From assembly GCA_023052935.1 (NCBI GenBank), contig CM041293.1, positions 170,583,341-170,647,340 of the forward strand: a stretch of 64,000 nt of DNA. The letters are read 5' to 3'. This DNA comes from Piezodorus guildinii (Eukaryota; Arthropoda; Insecta; Hemiptera; Pentatomidae). Of the stretch, positions 45,701 through 54,700 are shown piece after piece. The notes below the pieces were generated by a model. It did no database searches and was not told the DNA's origin. It saw nothing but the letters and a program-made list of their open reading frames with translations. Made by a program: the position numbers and the translations under genes. Each line of letters begins with the position of its first letter. The stretch's first letter is position 1.

Positions 45701-48700
45701 TCGACTTCAGGTTAGTAAATTTCATTTTCGAAATCATTGATTTGTATATAAAGATAAATGATCTTTTTATGTTGCTCGTAATGAAATGAACACTGTTTAA
45801 ATATTACCGAGTTCCTTAACTTTTACTTTCTATAATTATTTTGAGTATATCTTATGCTAAAACTGAACTAAGGCATCTGCAAATCCAACAAATCCATATG
45901 TATACAACATACAGATGTGGTGTCAAATTGGGTTTATTGGACCATAATCAATCTAATATTTTTGTTTAATATTCACATTGAGTTAATTTAAATTTATTGT
46001 TGTTTGAATTTGTTAAAACACTTATTCATGGACTGGCTTTTATTCAGAGAATCAGTGATTATGAATGGAGAGCTCGTGGCCATGTAGCTAGGCACTAGTC
46101 TACCAATTTTTTTTTTTTTTTACCCCTACCTCGCTTTTAAAGGCTATACAGGGGTTTTTTGGGCCAGGGGGGTAAGGGTTGGGCAAATGCCGAGATAAAA
46201 GAAAAAAAAAATATCGAGACAATAACTCGTAATTTTTTGGTTTCTAGTTTTTGGTCATCTGTGGTAGTCTACCAAGGCAATGGTTGTGAGTTCCAATACC
46301 AGTCCCAGGAGGACTGTTTATTCATAAATTAAATGGGGATTCACTCAAGACCCTCCCCAGGTATGTGAGACCCATCAGCCAACTGATATCCCCTCATAAA
46401 AATAGGCGTTGGGAGAATGAAGACCCTACACCGAAACCTGGTGGTTTAGAATGATTTTGGGCTAACACAGAGTTCTGGGCAAACCAAATCTGGTAAAAAT
46501 ATTCCTCGATTCGATGATATTGTTTTGGCTAGATGTTGATTTGATCAGCACTACTTCTACTCACTTGGTAAAAGCATCCACAACCACGAGGAAATCTTGC
46601 CCTTGGAAATGGATCCTCTGCCAAGGATTTTCGGAGTTCTCCCGCGGGTGTATCAACCTTGTAGGCTGGTTCAAGTTTAAACAGCAATGACGGTGGTTTC
46701 GAACGGAGGCTTCAATATCCTGGTCTATAGTCCTCCACCAGCAATAACTACGAGCAAGAGCCTTCATCTTAGCTATACCAAGATGACCTTAATGAAGCTC
46801 ATCTAAAATATTTCTCTGGAATATCTTCGGTATTGCTGCTCTATCCCCTCTAAAAATGCAGCCATCTTCCAAAGAAAACATGTGAGCATTATTCTTATCT
46901 GCATACTTACCAATCCTTAGATTTTCTAGAACTGGTTTTAACTCGGAGTCTTCCTTAATCTGTTTTCTTGTAACTGGAAGAATTTGGATTTGTTCAATAT
47001 GGTACATTGAAATGTTATCAAGCTTTGTTTCTTTGGGCTTTTCGACGGAAAACGGGTGAGGAAGTCAGCGTTGCCATGAGCCTTAGTACTACGATACTGG
47101 ATAGAATAATCGAAGCTGGAAAGATAAAGTGAATAATAAAGCATTCGACTGGCGGATATCTCTGGTAAGGCTCTATTCGGTTCTAAAATTGATGTCAAAG
47201 GCTTGTGGTCTGTGATTAGGGCGAAATGACGACCATAACAATATTAAAAAAATGTTTGCAAACCCCAGTAGTAGCCTCCTTATCTATTTGACTATAACCT
47301 TCTTCACTTTTACTCAAAGATCTCGAAGCGAAACTGATTGGTCTCTCCGCGCCATCCAGCATTCTATGTGAAATTACAACCTCGAGTCTGTGAGATGAAG
47401 CATCTGTACTGAGGAGAAGTGGTAGATTAGGATCGAATGGAGTGAGAACTTGTTCACTGCGATTTTCTCCTTGGTATTTGAGAAGGCTAATTTACATTCT
47501 TTTTTCCATATGAATTTAGTGTTCTTTTGTAGGAGTTTATCGAGAGGGTGCAATGTATTGGCCAGATCAGGAATAAACTTGTTATAATAGTTGGCTAAAC
47601 CAAGGAATGTTCTCAATTGGGATAAATCTTTAGGTTAAGTTGCTTCTAAAGTGGCCTTTACTTTTTGAGGATCATTACTTAGTCCATTTTCGTCTTTGAT
47701 ATGGCCTAAATATTTAATTGATTTATTAAAAAAATTGGCATTTTTGTCTGTTTAACTTGATATTGCACATCCTTAAATTGTCAAGAACTGCCCTTAGCCG
47801 TTCCAAAGTTTCCTCGTATGTGCTTCCTTGTACCTTTATGTCGCCATAGAAGCAGGATACAGCCTCTAAACCAGCAAGGGTTTGATCTATTGCTTTCTGC
47901 TAAGTACTAGTAGCCATTTACACTTCAAATATCAGTCGATTGACCTTAAATGTACCCAAATGTGTCCTAATAGCTTGAAGCTTTGAGCTTTCTTCGTCCA
48001 TGTTAATATGCAAGTAGGCCTGGCGAACATCCAGAGTGCAAAAATATCTACCTCCACTCATAGTAGCAAATATATCTTCCATCTTGGGCACTGGTTAATG
48101 GTTGTAAGGGTTTAATGTAGACTCATCATCTGACTCATTATCATTATCTGACTCATTATCACAAAGACTTATTATCACAAAGCCTGATAGAACCGTCAGA
48201 CTTGACAACTGGAACTATTGGTGTTCCCCAGTCTTAATGTGTAACCTTTTCGATAATCCCCCTATCTTCAAGATTCTTAATTTCATTTTCAACCCACTTT
48301 AACAGAGCATATGGCACCCGCCTTGGTCTCCTGAAGATTGGTTGAGTGTTTTCATTTAATTTAAGAGAGCATCCAAACCCTGGTATACTACCTATGTTTT
48401 CCTGGAAAATATTGTTGTATTCTTTAAGTAGGCCATTAATATGGGCTGATTTCATTCCCTCCAAGTGAGCTCTGGTACATCTTATATCAGCCCAGGAGAT
48501 TCTCATCGATTTAATCCACTCTCTCCCCATTATTAAGTCAACACGAAGAAGTAAAATGTAGTCACCCTTAGACTTTTTACCCCTATATGTTACATTTACC
48601 TTGCAAACCCCGATAGGTTTTATGATTTCGTTTGTGTATGTTCGTAGATTCCGGAACCAAAGCCCCCGCAACTTCTTCAATTTCTCCCTTATAGATAACT

Positions 48701-51700
48701 GTTTGGTTTTAGCATGTTTATCTTGTGCATTATAACACCAGAAGAAGATTGCATTTGTCCGCTTTCCAACTTTGCAGATTCAATAGTTAGGGCTAGTGCA
48801 ACAGCCTCATCGAATGTCATACCATTTCCTCTTTGGAGAATACGATCACATATATCCTTATCTCGTATTCCACGAACAAACTGCGATCTAATATGTGTGT
48901 TGATTATTGAGCTTTTACTTTTTGGACAAACAAAATTACAGGTATTTGCTATTTTCTTGAGGCTTTCAATACAACTCGCTACTGGCTCACCTTCCTGTTG
49001 GACCCTTAGTACAAACCTGTGTTGTTCAGCTAGCTCGCTCGGCGTAGGACATAAGTGATTGACCAGGAGGTCGATAAGTTCCTGGTAAGTACTCTGTCGG
49101 CCGGCGAGGTGCTATTAGAGTAGTCAATGTAAGAAAAATCTTTGGTCCAAGACTATTTAGAAGTACCTGAACTTTCCGCTGATCCGTTGCTGGGTCATTT
49201 CCTATAAGATTTTTTAAACTAAAAAAATTTTCTGATCGTAATGCATAAGAGGTGAAAGATTCCTGATTCTCATCGAAAGGCTGTAATGTTAGGCCTTTTA
49301 TCTCCCTAACTGGCGATATCGGCTGTTGAGCTGGTGTGGCTGCTGGCTTGAGGCGCTGAAGAGCTTCTACTAATAACGCCACCAATTCATCTGCCATACT
49401 TTAATTTTAAATAAATAGAGTCATGTACTTACCCTAAGTATTTAGCATACAACGTTCTTCAATCCCTTCCTCGTCACCATTTGTTGTATACAAAGAACTA
49501 ATATGTTGGTTAAGAGTTTCTATTTTAATAATTATAAACATGGATACATCAATATGATAATAATGATTTTTTAAAGAATTAATTGAACATCTGTAGTTTT
49601 CAATAATTAAAGATATAGCCAAAATATGATTAAGTCGTTACATAAAGTACCTTTAATTTTGAAGATTCTATTTCTAGTTTCTATTGAAACTTTATGTAAT
49701 TAATTCTTCAATCTTTTTTCATCTTCAAGTGTATTTAAAAATTCTTAAATTGATTTTAACATAAGTGCAAGTCGTGTATTGCATACACCAGATTTTTTAA
49801 ATTTATATAAATAATTTATCTATTTTTTTTTTTTTTTGTTTATAGCCGGATTAACTGAGTCAAATTACCGAGAGGGGTTTATGGAAAAGCAAAATAGTAA
49901 GTGTTCTTTCTTTTTTTTTTTTTTCATAATAAATTGATATCAAAAGTTTAATTATTATATATTTATTATAAGTAGGTTGATAACGGAGTACTATGACACT
50001 AGAGAGAAGTCAGTCTCTAGTATTCCTGTTGTAGCTGAAAGTAAAAGTTTGAAGTTGGGGTCACTTGTGGTGTATTCGCTAACTTAACAGCCTTTTATGC
50101 CCAAGATCATGGGTTCAAACCCAGTAGGTGGCCCTAGGATTTTTTAAAGGAAGTAAAAAACTTTGGTTATTTCATCCTTCAGAGGTGATGTAAAATGTTC
50201 GTCCCAAGCCTGTGATATATCAGGTACTCGTTAAAGATCCTTGTCCTAATTAAACCTAGATAGGCAAAATTTATGATTCCCAATATAGCATTGTCCGATT
50301 AGCCGCAGTACCATAATGTAACGATAAATGAACAAACAAAACGATGATATAAAAATGTAGACGTTGATATCAGCTGGTTATTTTTGAAATGGAGGGCCGA
50401 TAAAAAGTGACTTAATTCAATAACTCAGTTATTCTTGAAGATAGATAATTTATTAGTGTTTTTTAATCAAAATATTGTGAATAAATATATAAAAGAGAAA
50501 AAAGAAAAGAAAAAATTGAAATTTTACACATAAATAAGCTTATAACTCAGTTATTTTTGACAATGGAGTTTTTGAATCAATAAAGAGTGATAAACAAAAA
50601 CAATAAAAAAAAAAGAAAACCAAAAGAAAAAAAAGGGAAGGGAAAAATGAATAAAAAATATCCTCCTCCCCCTCAACATTTGAGGACTTACATTGCAAGA
50701 TACGTTCTCCGAACTACTGGACCTATTTTTTTGAAACTCAGAAAATAAAAATACTAATGCAACTAATGATGATCTCAATTCCTAGACGTTGATTTCCACC
50801 GATTAATTTTAAAATGGCAGTCTATTACATATGATTTAACAGTTATTTTTGAAGATAAAGTAAAAATTTTAAAGATTTTTGCTACCAAGAATCTGCGAAT
50901 AATTATAAAAAGAAAAAAAATTGAAATTTTACCTATTAATACGCCTATAACCTGTTATTTTTTAAGATAGAGAAAAAATTGTATTGAGTTTTAGGACTAA
51001 TAAAAAAACATAAATAACTCAGTTATTTATGAAGATAAAGAAATAAATACCAAATTTGGTATTTTATTAAATTTTCTACGAAACGAAAAAAGAATTATTA
51101 AAATCGGTTTAGAAATAGCATATATATATCGTTTTGAAATTAGGAATGGTGATTGGCAAAATTTATGATTCCCAATATAGCATTGTACAATCAGCCACAG
51201 TACCATAATGTAATGATAAATGAATCAACTAACAAACATACTTTTTAAGCTTCTTTCAAGTAAAGAAGTAACGAAAAGTTGTGTGATATGTTTAAGCTTG
51301 TCTATAAGGCCATGCTATTTTACAATAATTGTACACAACCATCCAGTTTTTACGCTTAAGATAGCTTCACACTTCTTCAATGTTCAGAAAATTTTTTCCT
51401 CAACAACTTTTTCTTTTTTTAAAGATATCTGATCTCCATATTTTGGAGTTTACACTTTAGCATTTTGGTGAAGGTTCAAAATTCCCTTGAATGTGTTAGT
51501 ATTGAAAAAAGGTCCTTTGAAACTTTTTTTCTCTTGGCAATAAAACTTCATTTAATTGTTTAATTGGCGTAACTTGTTACATAGTGGCTAGCACAACAGC
51601 CTTCTATGCCCAAGATCACTGGTTCAAACCCCCTGGTGGCCCCAGGATTTTTTAATGAGAATAAAAAATCCTTAGTTATCCATCCAAAGGAGGGGACTCG

Positions 51701-54700
51701 TTGTGTGCGATTTCAGGTACTTGTTAAAGATCCCTATCATAATTAAACCTGTATAGGCAAAATTTATGACTCTCACTGTAGCATAAAGTGACGATAAATA
51801 AACAAACAAAAAATTTTTTAGTTTTTATGATATCCTTTTTGTTTTAGTTTGTAGAAAATATCCTTCGCCTACCAGGCCTCCTCCTGCCCTCCACCTTGCC
51901 TTGTAGAATCCAGCTGCAACAAGTTATACTGCTGGCTGTTTCTCATCCTGTGTCCCAAATATTCCAGCTTACGTGTTTTTATTAAAAGCAGCAGGTCTCT
52001 GTCTTAACCCATTCTTATTAAGACTGTAACATTGGTGATGTGATTGGTCTATGGGATTCTTATAATACGTCAATATAACCACATGTCAAACGATTCAAGT
52101 TTTGAACTAGAAGCTTCAGTTTGAGTCCAAGATTCTTTCAGTCGGGAAATTGTGCGTATCCAGGTTCAATTAAGAGAGTCAATCTGAATCCAAGGAAATT
52201 CGGCACTGGTATCAACTGGTGTTATCACTTCCCTCCTCTTAGTTTAGTGACAAAACTTGTCTCGTTATGATCTGTCTCTAGGTGTGAGAGATTCTCTCAT
52301 GGTGTGCGACCATCCGTTTTTCTAGTTTATTGTTAATTGTGATAGTTTCTCATCGTCATGGGAAGAAGCTCCTAGCTATGGAGATAAAACAACAATATCA
52401 AGCAGTTTTGTGTAAGTACAAATATATTTATTTTGATAATATGAGAGTAAATTTCAACAATTCCTTTACCCTGACAATTCAAAAAATTTTCCCTCCGATT
52501 TATATCAAAGTAGTATTGCTTCACTCTTATTCTATGATCAATAATTATTTGCTACAAAAAATATTTATATTCCAGTAAATTAACATATATATTAACTAAA
52601 TTATATTTTAGTAAGTTCTAAAATCAGTATAATTTTTTATTTAGATAAAAATAAATGGGCTACTCTGTCTGATCCTGCTCCTTTAGAAGATCTAGAAGAC
52701 ATTCCTGCCAATTGCGTGGATATTGGTGAAAGTGATGGTGATAGTGAGCATAGTGTATATGACACTGATACTAATCAGAGTGGTTGTGACACAGAGGATA
52801 GACAGATGGACAATCGATGTTATTTTGGAAGGGGCAAAAAAACTAAATGGTCAACACAAGCCCCTCCTAGAAGAACTTCAGCCAAAGCTAGAAGAAAAAA
52901 CATTGTCACCCACCTCCCAGGAGTAAAATCTACTGCAAAAAATGCCAAGACCGTAATGGATACCTGGAAATTATTTTTTTCAGATGAAACTATTGACTAT
53001 ATTGTGACATGTACAAATATTTATTTGGCAAAACTTCTAGAAAAATACACCTGATGGAGAGACTACATCGAAACAAGTTTTGACGAAATATGTGCTGTGA
53101 TGTGGTTACTGTTTATGTCAGGTCTGAGGAAAGCTTGTTTTAGAGCAACAATGAGTCAAAAACGGTTCATGTTACTTCTTTAAGCACTGCGATTCAATGA
53201 TTTTCGAGACAGAAAAGCTTGTTCTAGAATTGATAATCTTGCACCAATCTGGAAATTATTTGATGAAGTTGTGGCAAGATGTCAATCAAGTTACCAAATA
53301 GGGGAATACGCTACTGTTGATGAAATGCTTGGAGCATTTAAAGGATGCTGTAAATTCAGGTAGTACATAGCAAACAAACCTGCTAAGTACGGTATAAAAA
53401 TATGGACATTGGTGGATTCTAAGATGTTCTATACAAGTAACCTAGAAATATATGCAGGGAACAACCAGAGGGACCCTTAAAACTGGACAACAGTGCACAT
53501 AGTGTCGTCATGAGAATTGCAATACCAGTTCTAGATACTGGAAGGAATTTGACAATGGACAGCTATTTCACCTCAATACCATTATGAAAGAAACTCCTTG
53601 CAAGAAGAACAACAATATTTAAATTACAATTAGAAAAAACCAAAAGGAAATCCCACCAATATTTTTCATTAAGGAGAGGCCCTTGTTCAGGACAATGTTT
53701 GCATATTCAGATACTGGAATGTTGGCATCATTTATAACAAAAAATAAAATAAAAATGTCATAATATATTCCACTTTACATGACAATGAAAATATAGATGA
53801 AGATACGAGGACATTATATAAACATAATTACATTTTATAAATATAATATACACAAAGGGTGGTGTAGATGTGGTTGACCTGATGAAATCAAATTATAATG
53901 TTTCAAGAATTAGTTGTAGTTGGTCATTGACTGTTTTTTTTACAATGATGAATCTTGCAGCAATAAATAGTTAAATTATTTATTTCTGTACCACAAGACA
54001 AAAAACCTTGAGGAAAGACTTTATAGAACTGATGAAAACCAACCATGAAACAGAGTACCTCCGTTTCAAAAATTTCTCATAAAATAAAAACATGCATCAA
54101 GAGAATAGCGAAAATTGATAAAAAATGTCCATCAGGATCAATGGAAAGTCAGTTAAGAGGGGTTCTGTACATTTTATCTGAGGAGGGAAAATAAAAAAAC
54201 TGTCATATTTGTTATAAACCAATTTGCCCTAACCATATTGTATTCACATGCGAAAAGTGTATACAAGACCAAAGTGAATCAGATTATAACAATACGTAAG
54301 GACTATGTATAGAAGTTAAAAATCTTTTTTCTTTGTTATATTTTTTTAAATATTTTGTGAAAAAAATTTTAATTATAAATGTGTACAATTGTATATATTT
54401 TTTTTAAATTCGTAATGATAATAATGATAATTATCTTACCCAATAAATGCGCTGTAGTAGATTTAACCTATATTCAAGGGCAAAATATCAGGTGTGAGAG
54501 ATTATCTCCAATGCGACCAACGGCGTTACAATTGCCCTAGCGACCAATGGCGTGTTAACAAGTACCTGATATCTCAATGGCTCGTGACTTCATTTTATGC
54601 CCCCTCTGAAGGACAGCATAACTATGGATTTTATATTCCCTTTAAAGAATCCTAGAGCAGTTCAAACCTGCAGGTGATCCTAAGAATTTTTAATGGGATT

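Larger units (their letters stand above)
46460..49490 (-). mobile_element. Ty3/Gypsy retrotransposon, 3' truncated (Gypsy-2)
   Basis: Gag to integrase order on the minus strand. A primer-binding-like TGGTGACGAGGAAGG follows ATACAACAAA at about 49485. The element stops in integrase near 46462, with no 3' LTR. It lies in intron 5, antisense to the host gene. It is more decayed than Gypsy-1 and belongs to a different lineage. Confidence 0.88.
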
